Source of the DNA: SG8-41 sp963802355
GTDB taxonomy: Bacteria; Pseudomonadota; Gammaproteobacteria; Burkholderiales; SG8-41
Direction: 5' to 3'
Assembly (NCBI GenBank): GCA_963802355.1
Contig: CAWDIV010000015.1
Span: 248,001 to 312,000, forward strand
Length of the DNA stretch: 64,000 nucleotides
Shown here: piece by piece, positions 1 to 9,941 of the stretch
How positions within the stretch are numbered: the stretch's first letter is position 1
Layout of the letters: every line of letters starts with the position of its first letter
Notes under the pieces: generated by a model
The model's database searches: none
What the model was told of the DNA's origin: nothing
Seen by the model: the letters and a program-made list of their open reading frames with translations, nothing else
Position numbers and translations under genes: made by a program

Positions 1-511
1 CGTCGATCTGCTGCTGACGTTTGTCGACCTTGCCTGGGGTGAAGTTGCGGTCTCGGCTGTTGACCGCTTTGAACTTGCTGCTGTCGATGGCCACGATGGC
101 CTGGGTGAACAGCTTCAGGTCCCGGCACAACTGCACGAATCGGCGGCACACGTTGCGGATCCCGGTGCCGTTGTCGTGGCGGAAGTCCGCAATCGTTTTG
201 AAGTCGGGTGCCAGTCGACCAGTCAGCCACATCAGTTCAACGTTGCGCTGCGCCTCGCGCTCAAGCCTGCGGCTGGATGCAATGCGGTTCAAATAACCAT
301 AGATGTAGATCTTGAGCAGCACCCTCGGGTGGTACGCCGGCCGCCCCGTCAGCGCTGGGTCGGCGCCAGCAAAGCCCAGCGCCTTCAGGTCGAGTTCTTC
401 AACAAAGGCATCAACTGCGCGAACCGGGTTGTCCGTGGCGATATAGTCATCGAGATACTCCGGTAGCAGGGTAATCTGCGTTCGGTCTTCACCTTCGATG
501 AATCGCTTCAT
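1..511 (-). CDS. IS1182-type transposase, N-terminal part (cut by window edge)
   Basis: The reading frame is open from an ATG at 509-511 to the window edge and gives about 170 residues. It begins MKRFIEGEDRTQITLLPEYL and contains the DUF772-type segment typical of IS1182/IS5-group transposases (around residues 15-110: PVRAVDAFVEELDL, then HPRVLLKIYIYGYLNR, then DFKTIADFRHDNG). The first catalytic aspartate of the DDE domain is visible in VAIDSSKFKAVNSRD. The remaining DDE residues lie outside the window. No frameshift is seen in the visible part, so the element could be intact. I could not define its terminal inverted repeat in the flank at 512-807. Confidence 0.9.
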   Translation of the reverse strand, partial: MKRFIEGEDRTQITLLPEYLDDYIATDNPVRAVDAFVEELDLKALGFAGADPALTGRPAYHPRVLLKIYIYGYLNRIASSRRLEREAQRNVELMWLTGRLAPDFKTIADFRHDNGTGIRNVCRRFVQLCRDLKLFTQAIVAIDSSKFKAVNSRDRNFTPGKVDKRQQQID

Positions 512-807
512 ATGCCCACCCTGTCTCCATCCCCTTGATGAGCAATGAACGCCTCAGACCTCGTCCCCGTGCACTCAACCTGACATGTTTTCACACAGCC
601 TCGGCCGTTCTGAGCCGGATCCAGTCGAGCCTCAGATTCCCAGATTGCTGGCGTTGACCGATAGCCGCAGTCGCCCCACTGCGGTAGTGGTCGCACCGGG
701 TTGCCGGTGGACACGATTCAAGAGCTTTTTATGCAGCCTCAACGTCGAGCTGAGTGGCCTGCCGATGGAGGTCCGCTAGAGCGAGAGAAGTAGGCATCCG
801 CGAATTA
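512..807. other. Intergenic flank of the transposase, no gene recognised
   Basis: About 296 bases. Short open frames occur on both strands, but none has a plausible ribosome binding site or a recognisable product. The outer end of the insertion sequence should lie here, but I see no clear terminal repeat because the partner end is outside the window. Confidence 0.4.
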
Positions 808-1497
808 CTACTCGTCTGCGAGCGTCGGTCGCAGCGTAACTCCGCTAACTGGAGGGTCGCCGGGGAACACCACCTTGACCTCCCTTATCCCCAGCGAGTG
901 CCAGTGCTGCTGCCTACTTAGCCAAGTCTGGACAAATGCAGCGACCGTTTGCCGGGCTGCTGGAAGTGCGAGGGCCTTGTAGCCGTGCGAACGGCGTTCG
1001 AGTTCGGGGGTCAGCCGGCGCTCAAGTTCAGCGAGGTTTTCATGCTTGTCGAACCTCGCCCATCCGCTCCGTGTGTCCTTGTGCATCGTCGAAGTGTCGA
1101 AGGCCACCGGCAGCGTTGGCTTGATGTCGCCGGCCTCGACCACGGCCGAGTTCCCTTGAAACCGAACAGGCCACTCTTTGGCCATGTCGATGTGATAACG
1201 ATAAACAACCTTCGCCTGAACGTGTGAGACGGTCTTTCCAAGGTCTATGCCGAGAAAGGATTCGGGCGGAGCATCGAATTGAAAGGCCTCTGTCGTCGCG
1301 ATGGTCGCGACCTCCAGGCGGCCGCCGGCGGTATGCATCACGATCGGCACGTCGAGGGGTGCCGAGGAAAACTTTCCAGCGGGCTTCTCGGATGGCCAAA
1401 GCAACCAACCCAGCGTGACGAGGGCCACGATCGCAACCAGCACGATCCGCGGGTAGCGCTGTCGTGGGATCAGATCGTAGAAGCTGGTGTCGGGCAT
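808..1497 (-). CDS. Membrane-anchored protein of unknown function (DUF4230-like at best)
   Basis: 229 residues from the ATG at 1495-1497, which is preceded by AAGGATCCG, a good ribosome binding site; an ATG 15 codons upstream lacks one. There is a short cytoplasmic N-terminus, one hydrophobic helix (about residues 15-35, IVLVAIVALVTLGWLLWP) and an outer soluble domain with alternating hydrophobic strands. The layout (single anchor, then a segment with GIDLGKTVSHVQAKVVYRY) vaguely recalls DUF4230 proteins, but this is a weak resemblance and no function is assigned. It stands alone between the transposase flank and the convergent end of purL. Confidence 0.6.
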   Translation of the reverse strand: MPDTSFYDLIPRQRYPRIVLVAIVALVTLGWLLWPSEKPAGKFSSAPLDVPIVMHTAGGRLEVATIATTEAFQFDAPPESFLGIDLGKTVSHVQAKVVYRYHIDMAKEWPVRFQGNSAVVEAGDIKPTLPVAFDTSTMHKDTRSGWARFDKHENLAELERRLTPELERRSHGYKALALPAARQTVAAFVQTWLSRQQHWHSLGIREVKVVFPGDPPVSGVTLRPTLADE

Positions 1498-1730
1498 CGG
1501 ATCCTTTACAGTGATTATCCGGGCGTTGAGGTCCGCATACAAACAATAATGCTGAGAGGCAAAGACTAGGTCAACTACAGCGTGTTAATAGGTCGATTTG
1601 GAGTGATTTCTTCAACGGCAGGGTTTGGCCGGTTTGAGCCGATTGCCGTTGGCCCAGAATTGTCCAGAAGCGGACACTGCCTGTCAGCTCAAGGTGCGAC
1701 TATTACACCTAAACCATACTATCTTGACCA

Positions 1731-1763
1731 AAAAAACGGCGCACTTCGGTGCGCCGTTTTCTT
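1731..1763 (-). terminator. Rho-independent terminator downstream of purL
   Basis: A 12-bp perfect stem (AAAACGGCGCAC at 1733-1744 paired with GTGCGCCGTTTT at 1749-1760) closes a TTCG/CGAA tetraloop. Read on the minus strand it is followed by a run of six T, as expected for the end of the purL transcript, whose stop codon lies about 60 bases upstream. The A/T flanks also make it potentially bidirectional. Confidence 0.9.
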
Positions 1764-1780
1764 TCAGGGAGGGTTCAACC

Positions 1781-1820
1781 TTCATCCTTCATCCCTCATC
1801 CCTCATCCTTCATCCCTCGT
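1781..1820. repeat. Tandem heptamer-like repeat (TTCATCC/CTCATCC)
   Basis: About five to six imperfect copies of a 7-base unit (TTCATCC or CTCATCC) run head to tail between the purL stop codon and the terminator. It looks like a slipped-strand simple repeat; no function is apparent. Confidence 0.7.
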
Positions 1821-4800
1821 CACCCGACCCACTTCCTCGCATTCCTGAACATCCTGAGCCACGGCCCGTTCTCGCCCCATCCGTCCGGATGCCACGAATT
1901 CTGCACCGAACGGAACACCCGCTCGGGATGCGGCATGAGTACGGTAAATCGGCCATCGGGTGTGGTGAGCCCGGTGATGCCGGCTGGAGAGCCATTGGGG
2001 TTGCCGGGGTACGATTCCGTCACCACGCCCCGGTTGTTCACGAAGCGCAGTGCCACGATCGGTTCGGCGGCCTGCGCCGCTGCGCTATCCGCGAATTCCG
2101 CACAGCCTTCGCCGTGGGCGACCGCGATGGGAATGCGACTTCCGGCCATGCCTGCGAAGAACAGCGACGGCGAGCGCTGCACCTCGATCATCACGAAGCG
2201 CGCCTCGAACTGCTCCGACTTGTTGCGCACGAAGCACGGCCACGCTCCGGCGCCGGGTATGAGCTCGCTCAGATTGCTCATCATCTGGCAACCGTTGCAG
2301 GCTCCCAGCGCGAACGTGTCGGGCCGTCTGAAGAATGCTTCGAATTCGTCACGCGCGCGAGCGTTGAACAGGATGGACTTGGCCCAGCCCTCGCCGGCGC
2401 CCAACACGTCGCCATAAGAAAATCCGCCGCCGGCCGCGAAGCCCTGGAAGCCCGCCAGACCGGTACGTCCCGCGATGATATCCGTCATGTGCACGTCCAC
2501 CGCGGTGAACCCTGCCCGGTAGAACGCGGCCGCCATCTCGACCTGCCCGTTGATGCCCTGTTCGCGCAGGATGGCGACGCGCGGCCGCGCTACTCGGTTA
2601 ACGTAGGGCGCCGTCACGTCCTCGGTCGGGTCAAACGTGAGCTCCGCCCGCAGCCCGGGGTCGTCATCGTCGAGTATCCGGTCGTATTCCTGCTGCGCGC
2701 ACTCCGGATGATCGCGCAGCCGCTGCATGTGGTACGTCGTCTCCGACCACGCGCGATGGAGCGCCATGCGCGTTTCATCGAGCAGTTCCGCGTCGCCTGA
2801 TACGATGCGCAGGCGGGCGTCGGAGGTTACCGTGCCGATCCTGTAGCACGGCACCGCGGCGAGCGTGAACGAGAGCTGCACCGCCATCGCATCCTCGCCG
2901 CTTCGCGTCTGGATAACGGCGCCGAGCTCCTCGTTGAACAATACTTCGAGCGCTGACCTCGCGGTCACGAGAGCCCCGATGTCGAGGAACACGCCACTGC
3001 GTCCCGCGAACATCATCTCGCATACGGTCGCGAACAGCCCGCCGTCGGAGCGATCATGATAGGCGAGAATTCTTCCGTTCATGTTCAACGTCTGAACGGC
3101 CTCGAAGAAGGTCTTCAGCGCGTCTGCGTTCACGTCCGGAACGCTGTTTCCCAACTGGCCGTAGGCCTGCGCGAGGGACGACCCTCCGAGACGGCACTGC
3201 CCGTCCCCCAGATCGATCAGCAGCAGCACGGTCTCGCCGCAGTCGGTGCGCAACTGCGGAGTGAGCGTCCGGCGTGCGTCCGCCACCGGCGCGAACGCAG
3301 ACACGATGAGCGATAGCGGCGCCGTGACCTCCTTCCTGGCGTCGTTGTCGACCCACGTCGTCTTCATGGAGAGGCTGTCCTTGCCGACCGGAATGCTGAT
3401 GCCGAGCCGGGGACACAGATCCATCGCGACGGCGCGCACGGCGTCGAACAGCGCAGCGTCCTCCCCCGGATGCCCCGCAGCAGCCATCCAGTTGGCGGAA
3501 AGCTTGATGTCGCCAATATCGCCAACCGGCGCTGCCGCGATATTGGTGACGGCCTCGGCAACCGCCATGCGGCCGGCCGCTGCCGGATCGATCAGCGCGA
3601 GCGGCGTGCGCTCGCCCATGGCAAACGCTTCCCCGCGGCAGGTATCGAAGCCGGCGAGCGTGACCGCGACGTCGGCCACGGGGGATTGCCACGGCCCCAC
3701 CATCTGGTCGCGCGCGGTCATGCCGCCCACGGTGCGGTCACCGATCGCGATCAAGAACGTCTTATCCGCCACCGCCGGCAACCGCAGCACCCGGTACGCG
3801 GCCTCGCGCAAATTGATGCCAGCGGTTTCGAATGGAGCGAGCTCCCGCGGCTCGCGGGTCACCTGCCGTGTCATCTTGGGAGGCTTGCCGAGCAGCACCG
3901 CGAGTTCCATGTCCACCGGGCGATTGCCGAACACCGGGTCGGTCACGATGAGCCGCCCGTCGCCCGTGGCCTCTCCGATGACCGCAAATGGACAGCGCTC
4001 GCGCTCGCAGATCGCGCGAAAGCGATCGAGATCTCCGGGCGCGATGGAAAGCATGTACCGCTCTTGCGCCTCATTGCACCAGATCTGCAACGGCGACATG
4101 CCGGGCTCCTCGTTGGGGATGCGCCTCAAATCGATGCGACCTCCGTTGTGGGAGGCGTGCACCATCTCGGGCACTGCGTTCGCCAGTCCGCCGGCCCCGA
4201 CGTCGTGGATCGAGAGGATGGGGTTGGCCTCTCCCAACGCCCAGCAGCGGTCGATGACCTCCTGCGCACGCCGCTCAATCTCCGGGTTGCCGCGCTGGAC
4301 CGAGTCGAAATCAAGCGCTTCTTCGTTCGACCCGCTCTCCACGCTCGAGGCGGCGCCGCCTCCCAACCCGATCAGCATCCCGGGTCCGCCCAGTTGTATC
4401 AACAGAGCGCCGACGCAAAGCTCGAGCTTGCGCGCATGCCGGTCGAGCACGCTGCCCACTCCGCCGGCGATCATGATGGGTTTGTGATAGCCGCGCACTT
4501 CTCCCGCGACACGCTGCTCGAACGTACGAAAATAGCCGGCCAGGTTGGGGCGCCCGAACTCGTTGTTGAAGGATGCGCCGCCGATCGGCCCTTCCAGCAT
4601 GATCTGCAGCGGCGACGCGATCCGGCCCGGACGCCCCACGCCGTTTTCTTCCCACGGCTGGATAAAATCCGGAATCGCGAGATTGGAAACCGTGAAGCCG
4701 GTGAGCCCGGCTTTGGGCTTGGCGCCGCGCCCCGTCGCCCCTTCGTCACGGATTTCGCCCCCGGACCCGGTCGCCGCGCCCGGAAACGGCGAAATCGCCG

Positions 4801-5710
4801 TCGGATGGTTGTGGGTTTCCACTTTCATGACCGTGTGCGCAAGCTCATGCGTGTAGCAGTACTCGCCGTCTTCCCGTGGATAGAACCGGGCGACGCCCGC
4901 TCCTTCCATCACCGCCGCATTGTCGGAGTAGGCGACTATCGTGCCGCGCGGATTCTTTTCATGCGTGGTGCGGATCATGCCGAACAACGACCGCTCCTGG
5001 GGCCGGCCGTCGATCACCCAGTCGGCGTTGAAAATCTTGTGCCGGCAGTGCTCGGAATTGGCCTGGGCGAACATCATCAGCTCGACATCGGTGGGATTGC
5101 GGCGTATGCCCATGAAGTATTCGGCGAGATAGTCGATTTCGTCGTCCGACAGGGCGAGCCCCAGGTCGCGGTTGGCGCCCGCCAGCGCCGGGCGCCCGCC
5201 GCGCAGCACATCCACATCCGAAAGGGGCTGCGGTTCGAAATGCCGGAACAACCGGTCCGCCTCGTTGAAGTCGCCCAGCACGGTCTCGGTCATGCGGTCG
5301 TGCAAGTGCTCCGCTAACATCGCACGTTCGCCAGCGGTCAACGCAGCCTGGTCGCGGGTCCGTATCCAATATGCGGTACCCCGTTCCACGCGGCGCACTA
5401 ATGTCAGTCCACAATGGTGAACTACGTCGGTCGCCTTGGATGACCACGGGGAAATTGTTCCGATGCGCGGGACGACCAGTAACAGCTCTCCGCCAGGCGC
5501 ACTGCCGGCGGTCGCTCGTCCGTAAGTCAGAATGCGCTCGAGGCGCGCGCCTTCATTCGCGTCCACCGGGCGATCGAGTTGCACGAAATGCCAGAACTCG
5601 GCGGTGATGGCGGAGACGCGCGATACGGAGGATGCGGCGGATTGAAGAAGCTTGTCGAGCCGGAAGGCCGAAAGGGCGCTGCCGCCTTTCAGCCTGAGGA
5701 TTTGCGACAT
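1820..5710 (-). CDS. purL: Phosphoribosylformylglycinamidine synthase (large PurL)
   Basis: 1296 residues from the ATG at 5708-5710, where the protein begins MSQILRLKGGSALSAFRL as in known large PurL proteins. An in-frame TTG at 5839 would add 43 residues made of an intergenic hairpin and is rejected. It converts FGAR, glutamine and ATP to FGAM in de novo purine synthesis. Order: N-terminal linker, two AIR-synthase-like halves (FAQANSEHCRHKIFNADW, then KVETHNHPTAISPFPGAATG), and a C-terminal class I glutamine amidotransferase with catalytic Cys1138 (ALGACNGCQMMS), His1261 and Glu1263 (MPHPE). Length and active site match the roughly 1295-residue proteobacterial type, and the gene is intact over 3.9 kb, unlike many neighbours. 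It is transcribed alone and ends at a strong terminator. Confidence 0.98.
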   Translation of the reverse strand: MSQILRLKGGSALSAFRLDKLLQSAASSVSRVSAITAEFWHFVQLDRPVDANEGARLERILTYGRATAGSAPGGELLLVVPRIGTISPWSSKATDVVHHCGLTLVRRVERGTAYWIRTRDQAALTAGERAMLAEHLHDRMTETVLGDFNEADRLFRHFEPQPLSDVDVLRGGRPALAGANRDLGLALSDDEIDYLAEYFMGIRRNPTDVELMMFAQANSEHCRHKIFNADWVIDGRPQERSLFGMIRTTHEKNPRGTIVAYSDNAAVMEGAGVARFYPREDGEYCYTHELAHTVMKVETHNHPTAISPFPGAATGSGGEIRDEGATGRGAKPKAGLTGFTVSNLAIPDFIQPWEENGVGRPGRIASPLQIMLEGPIGGASFNNEFGRPNLAGYFRTFEQRVAGEVRGYHKPIMIAGGVGSVLDRHARKLELCVGALLIQLGGPGMLIGLGGGAASSVESGSNEEALDFDSVQRGNPEIERRAQEVIDRCWALGEANPILSIHDVGAGGLANAVPEMVHASHNGGRIDLRRIPNEEPGMSPLQIWCNEAQERYMLSIAPGDLDRFRAICERERCPFAVIGEATGDGRLIVTDPVFGNRPVDMELAVLLGKPPKMTRQVTREPRELAPFETAGINLREAAYRVLRLPAVADKTFLIAIGDRTVGGMTARDQMVGPWQSPVADVAVTLAGFDTCRGEAFAMGERTPLALIDPAAAGRMAVAEAVTNIAAAPVGDIGDIKLSANWMAAAGHPGEDAALFDAVRAVAMDLCPRLGISIPVGKDSLSMKTTWVDNDARKEVTAPLSLIVSAFAPVADARRTLTPQLRTDCGETVLLLIDLGDGQCRLGGSSLAQAYGQLGNSVPDVNADALKTFFEAVQTLNMNGRILAYHDRSDGGLFATVCEMMFAGRSGVFLDIGALVTARSALEVLFNEELGAVIQTRSGEDAMAVQLSFTLAAVPCYRIGTVTSDARLRIVSGDAELLDETRMALHRAWSETTYHMQRLRDHPECAQQEYDRILDDDDPGLRAELTFDPTEDVTAPYVNRVARPRVAILREQGINGQVEMAAAFYRAGFTAVDVHMTDIIAGRTGLAGFQGFAAGGGFSYGDVLGAGEGWAKSILFNARARDEFEAFFRRPDTFALGACNGCQMMSNLSELIPGAGAWPCFVRNKSEQFEARFVMIEVQRSPSLFFAGMAGSRIPIAVAHGEGCAEFADSAAAQAAEPIVALRFVNNRGVVTESYPGNPNGSPAGITGLTTPDGRFTVLMPHPERVFRSVQNSWHPDGWGENGPWLRMFRNARKWVG

Positions 5711-5779
5711 GAGAGTTCTGAAGCCGCTAAGGAAGGTCTGAAAAAGGCGCCACGGGCCCCTTTGAATCCCCAATCTCAC

Positions 5780-5823
5780 CTGAAAAAATCTCCTCGGCAC
5801 GTGGCGCCGAGCAGATTTTTCAG
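5780..5823. repeat. Palindromic hairpin upstream of purL
   Basis: CTGAAAAAATC, then CTCGGC, pairs with GCCGAG, then AGATTTTTCAG around a short loop, giving an interrupted stem of about 17 bp. It is followed by AGGTTAC. The hairpin at 19919-19955 has the same core (CTCGGCAC...GCCGAGCAG) and the same TCAGAGGTTA flank, so the two are copies of one dispersed element. It lies between purL and the divergent nnrE-nnrD gene and may fall in the purL leader. Confidence 0.75.
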
Positions 5824-5905
5824 AGGTTACCTCAAGCAATATTCTATATTAAATCCCATCGCGCACAGCAGCCGCGATGGGATTCACGTTAAACTACGCG
5901 CACTT

Positions 5906-7414
5906 ATGATGGCGCGCTTCGCCCACAACACTCCCGTCTATCTCACCGCGGACGTGCGCGCGATCGAAGCAGCTGCGGCGGCGCTGCCGTCGCCGCCGCA
6001 GCTAATGGAAAGAGCAGGACTTGCAGCCGCCGAAATAGCACGCGATATCTCGGGAGGCAACGGCAAAGCCGTCTTGATCTTCGCCGGGCCCGGCAACAAC
6101 GGCGGCGACGCTTTCGTGCTTGCCCGCCATCTGAAGCAATGGTGGTTCAATGTGACCGTGGTTTTCGCCGGAGAGGAGAAAAAACTTTCCGCGGACGCTA
6201 CCGCTGCACTGCACGCCTGGCGCGCTGCGGGCGGCAACATCCTGCCCTCCCCGCCGGCGGTGGGTGACTGGGGGCTGGCCGTCGACGGCATATTCGGCAT
6301 CGGGCTGGAACGCGATGTCTCCGGACAGTATGCAGAGTGGATAGCGGCAATCAACGACTGCGGCGCACCCGTTTTCGCTCTGGATGTGCCAAGCGGATTG
6401 CAGTCCGATACCGGCCGTGTAATGGGCTGCGCGGCACGCGCAGCTCATACCGTGACTTTCATTGCGCTCAAGCCGGGCCTGCTGACACTGGACGGTCCCG
6501 ATCGCTGCGGACAGATCCACGTGCGCACGCTGGGTCTCGATCCGGAGGCGCTGCGACCGGCGCAGGGACGCCTGATCGGCGGCGAAATCCTGGCCGCGGT
6601 GCTCAAGCCGCGCGCGTACAACAGCCACAAGGGTGACTACGGCAGCGTGGGTATCATCGGCGGCGACCAGGGCATGGTCGGCGCAGCGCTGCTCGCGGGA
6701 CGAGCGGCGCTTAGATTGGGAACGGGGCGGGTCTACGTCGGGATGCTCGCGCGAGATGCGCCACTGCTGGATACCCGGCAGCCCGAGCTGATGATCCGCA
6801 GCGCGGATGAGGCACTGAAACTCGATCACTTGAGCTGCCTCGCGATCGGCCCGGGGCTGGGCCAGATGCCGGACGCAACGTTCTATCTGGACTGGGCGTT
6901 GGAGTCGCCGCTGCCCATGGTGCTGGATGCGGACGCCCTGAATCTGGTCGCAGCGGATGCGCCTAGTTGCCGAAAAGCTCGCGTCGCGGAAGGCGCCGGC
7001 TCTCCTGACCCCTCATCCTGCGGAGGCCGCGCGGTTGCTCGGCGTGTCCACCCGCAAGTGCAGGCCGACAGCGTTGGCGCCGCCCGGCAGCCTCGCGGCC
7101 GGATCTCAACTGCCTGGTGGTATTGAAGGGTGCCGGCAGCGTCTGCGCTGCCCCTCGATGGCACGTGGCATATCAATACGTCGGGCAATCCCGGCATGGC
7201 CAGCGCCGGGATGGGAGACGTGCTGACGGGAATAGTGGCGGCATTCCTGGCTCAAGACGTGGAGCCCGGAACCGCTCTTCGCCGCCGTCTATCTGCACGG
7301 CGCGGCCGCGGACGCACTCGTCGCGAGTGGTGTCGGGCCGGTCGGCTTGCCGCGGGAGAGGTGATCGATGCAGCGCGGAAACTGCTAAATGGCGGCGGCC
7401 ACGCGAACCGCTAG
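5906..7414 (+). CDS. nnrD: Bifunctional NAD(P)HX epimerase / ADP-dependent NAD(P)HX dehydratase (frameshifted)
   Basis: Repairs hydrated NAD(P)H. The YjeF N-terminal epimerase domain (about residues 1-215) shows FAGPGNNGGDAFVLARHL and ALDVPSGLQSDTGRV. The ribokinase-like dehydratase domain follows, with HKGDYGSVGIIGGDQGMVGAAL and, in other frames near the end, PALLTPHPAEAARLLG and GMASAGMGDVLTGIVAAFL. The frame shifts near 6955, again between about 7060 and 7140, and near 7270, and coding resumes in another frame each time to a TAG at 7412-7414. The first ATG of the tandem pair (5906 and 5909) is used here. The gene is divergent from purL. A sequencing cause is likely because every domain motif survives. 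Confidence 0.85.
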
Positions 7415-7837
7415 CCGCTGACCCATCGGCGCGCGTTGAAACTCACTCAGCTGCGCACACCGATGATCGGGAGTCGCGCAGCGCCTGCCTGCCTCCGGCG
7501 TCCATATTTTGAACTATCCCGGCTCACCTTCGCTCCCTTCGCTCTCCGCGCCCATCTTTCTGGCGTTCGCCATGTTCTCCAGCTGTACCGGTTACCACAT
7601 GTCATCGCGGCACGCAGGAACTCGCCGAAGTGAGTGCTGGTCCTAAGACCGCAGGATCAATCAGGAGCGGAACGGCGGAACGGATTCGCTGTAGTGGGTA
7701 CGCCTGTCATGCGTCTGGTTGAATTGAATGTCGAACGTTCCGCTCCGGTGCCTGGGATTCGCCGCTCAATGTGCGGTAATCTCCATCGCACTACCTCGCA
7801 TCGTCCGTGAAACGTCCAACCGCAGGAGAAATATCGC
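7415..7837. other. Intergenic region with an 11-bp inverted repeat, no gene seen
   Basis: No open frame here has a recognisable product. GGAGCGGAACG at 7664-7674 is exactly complementary to CGTTCCGCTCC at 7736-7746, with 61 bases between them. The last 90 bases before 7838 probably hold the promoter of the next gene, but no clear -35/-10 pair is evident. Confidence 0.5.
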
Positions 7838-8765
7838 ATGCCCAATCCAGATCTCCGCGCCAAGTACGGCGCTGCCGCCTTCAACGCCGGTCTGCGCCTG
7901 CAGCCCCAGACTTTTGAGCGGCGCGTCTCCGAGTACGACAGCCTGGACCCGCACTACACACAGCTCTGGCTCGACTTCGCCATCACCGGGATGTTGCAGC
8001 GGCCGGCGCTCGATACGCGCACCCGGCTGCTGGTGCTGATCGGCCAGTTTACGATGGCGAAGAGTCACGAAGACCTCGAGGAAAACGTGCGCGCTGCAGT
8101 CACTGCCGGCGTTGCGGCCAGGGAGATCCTGGAGATCATCCTGCAATGCACGGTCTACGGCGGGCATACGACGGCCGCGCCGGCGATCCAGCTCTTCCAC
8201 CGGATCGCCGGGGAGCTGAACCTGCTCGATGAGCTGCGGGCTTCCCAGCTTCCGCCCGATGGCAGAGACCGTACGCGCTCGTATGAAGAGGAGCGCCGGA
8301 CCTGGCACCCGGACGACGTCGCCGATCCCCGCTTCGAGCACCTGATGAAGCGCTACGGCTGGCTCGCGGCCGGGCGCGGGCTTACCCTGCGGCCGCGTCA
8401 TCATCTCAACATCCTGTCGTGGCTGGATGCCGTCGATCCCGAGTTCGCCGGCCTCTGGGTGAGGTTCTGTTACCAGGGCATGTACGGCCGGGACGTCGTG
8501 GATGCCAGAGACCCGCCTGCTCTGCGTGGTGGGCAACTGCCTGGCGATCGGCGAAGCAACGCAATCGCGCGGACACATGCGCGGCGCCATGCGCAACGGG
8601 GCGTCGCCGCGCGAGGTGATGGAGGTCATCCTCATGACGTGCGTCAACTTCGGAATGCCGCCGGCGCTGCACGCGCTGGAGGGCTTCCTCCAGATCATGG
8701 CGGAAGACGGAAGGCTGGCGGAAATCGGGAATCCGCCGGTGCGGGTGGAGAGCTATTCGAAGTGA
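7838..8765 (+). CDS. Carboxymuconolactone decarboxylase-family protein, two CMD domains (one frameshift)
   Basis: Starts at ATG 7838 behind GCAGGAGAAAT. Two tandem carboxymuconolactone decarboxylase-like halves are seen: the first around residues 45-130 (RTRLLVLIGQFTMAKSHEDL, then GVAAREILEIILQCTVYGGH), the second near the C-terminus (ETRLLCVVGNCLAIGEATQS, then GASPREVMEVILMTCVNFG). The repeated REILEIIL/REVMEVIL motif is the family signature. One extra base near 8500 (GTGGATGCC where GTGATGCC keeps the frame) splits the second domain. The family includes aromatic-degradation decarboxylases and AhpD-like enzymes, but the CxxC of AhpD is absent. The exact substrate is unknown, and no beta-ketoadipate genes are nearby. 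Confidence 0.75.
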
Positions 8766-8780
8766 AGAAGAGAATAAGCA

Positions 8781-8966
8781 GCCGCAGATACACGCGGATG
8801 AACGCAGATAAGATCAACACCTAACGAACCCTCTAAACCCGTTATCAATAGCGTCATCCTCGCGAAAGCGGGGATCCAGGCGTTCCTTGGCGAGACTAGA
8901 TTCCCGCCTGCGCGGGAATGACGATTCCCCTTCTTATCCGCGTGCATCTGTGTGTATCTGTGGCTG
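8781..8966. repeat. Nested inverted repeats of common short motifs
   Basis: An outer pair of (C)GCAGATACACGCGGAT-type sequence at 8781-8812 is inverted at 8933-8966 (GCATCTGTGTGTATCTGTGG). Inside it lies a second pair, ATCCTCGCGAAAGCGGGGAT at about 8855 and GATTCCCGCCTGCGCGGGAA at about 8899. The outer motif recurs as an inverted pair at 37900-37992. No gene lies within. Confidence 0.75.
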
Positions 8967-8976
8967 ATGTGGCATC

Positions 8977-9123
8977 TTATGCGGCGAGCCAGCGGACGGT
9001 ATAGAGGCCGAGAACCGTCATTGCGATCGAGCCGGCCAGATGAGATCCGATCAGCAGCATCGCCCACCCATAATGATGTTGACTGAGCAATGCCACGGCC
9101 TCCGCCGAAAACGTCGAGAACGT
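8977..9123 (-). pseudogene. crcB: C-terminal remnant of CrcB fluoride channel
   Basis: 48 codons and a TAA stop, directly following and in frame with the stop codon of the gene upstream. They encode TFSTFSAEAVALLSQHHYG, then a hydrophobic helix and LYTVRWLAA. The T-x-S-T-F-S motif plus one last membrane helix is the C-terminal end of CrcB (Fluc) proteins. The first three helices and any start codon are missing. This is a fragment left by deletion or recombination next to the YqeB-like gene. Confidence 0.65.
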
Positions 9124-9929
9124 TCAGTTAGCGCTCTTCAGCGCCGCGAGCACGCCTTCCGCGATGCGGCCGGGCCGTTCACCGATGCCGTAGATGTCCG
9201 CGTCGTCGCCGCGCGGATCGATTTCGATCAGCTTGGTGCCGCGCTCGACGTACACGTCGGTGTGCGTCAGGCCGCGCAATCTGCCGGCGAGCGGCGCGCG
9301 AAGGATGCTCTCTCCTATCCGCGCCACCTCCTCCCCGGCCGCGACCGGGATCCCGATCCGGAACTCCGTGAGAAACAATCCCGAGACGGGCGCATACACG
9401 TAGCGATCGCGGGCGTGGCCCTCGATCTCGCGAGGCTCGCCCTCGAACGGGCGCGTCGGTCCCCGCTTAATTACGTTCCCCAGCTCCTCGCCCCAAGCGG
9501 TCTCGATGGCCAGGTCGGCATTTTCTCCCGCAACAAAGTTCGGACCGAGCCCGATGGTCAAGGCTGATGAGCGGAAGGGCTCCGGCGTCACGCGCTTACG
9601 CATGCGGGCATCGACTACAACTGCCGGCTGGAGCTCCGCTTAGCAGGCCGTCGAATTCGCCGGTTGCAAGCCGGTACCGCCTTGCCGCAGTTGAGCATGT
9701 GGCCGACGGCCTGCAGCGACGTCTGATGCTTCGCCAACACGCCGGCCAGCTCGGATTTGTGATCGAAGATAGCGTCGGTGAACGCCATGCCGCGGCGGGT
9801 ATGGGAAGGGTGGGGATCGTCGTGAATCACGGCAGGATAACCGGCTCTGAACAGCCGGTGCGCTACGGCGGAACCGACGTCGCCGCAGCCACGGATCAGG
9901 ATTGTTCGGTTCGCGCCGCGTGAAGCCAT
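9124..9929 (-). CDS. YqeB-like accessory protein for selenium-dependent molybdenum hydroxylase (two frameshifts)
   Basis: Reading from 9929, the N-terminus shows a dinucleotide-fold start (ILIRGCGDVGSAVAHRLF) and FTDAIFDHKSELAGV; the C-terminal half (9124-9603) shows TIGLGPNFVAGENADLAIET and ALAGRLRGLTH-type lipoyl-like beta segments. Together this matches the YqeB/EF2563 family, found with XdhC-like genes in selenium-dependent molybdenum hydroxylase loci. Between 9605 and 9660 the frame shifts twice, but the missing link (EFDGLLSGAP, then VVVDARMRKRV) is readable across frames. No hydroxylase structural gene is in the window. The family link agrees with the Mo/oxyanion island downstream. Confidence 0.75.
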
Positions 9930-9941
9930 AGCTTCAACCGG

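Noticed and set aside
1625..5317. Long plus-strand frames (up to 615 codons) over purL
   Set aside because: They are antisense to an intact purL with complete active sites; codon composition is that of a shadow frame.
5711..5839. TTG start adding 43 residues to PurL
   Set aside because: The extension is encoded by an intergenic hairpin repeat, and PurL proteins start at the MSQILRL-like sequence.
8753..9067. A 104-codon minus-strand ORF
   Set aside because: It runs through the inverted repeats and out of frame with the crcB remnant; no start signal or protein-like pattern.
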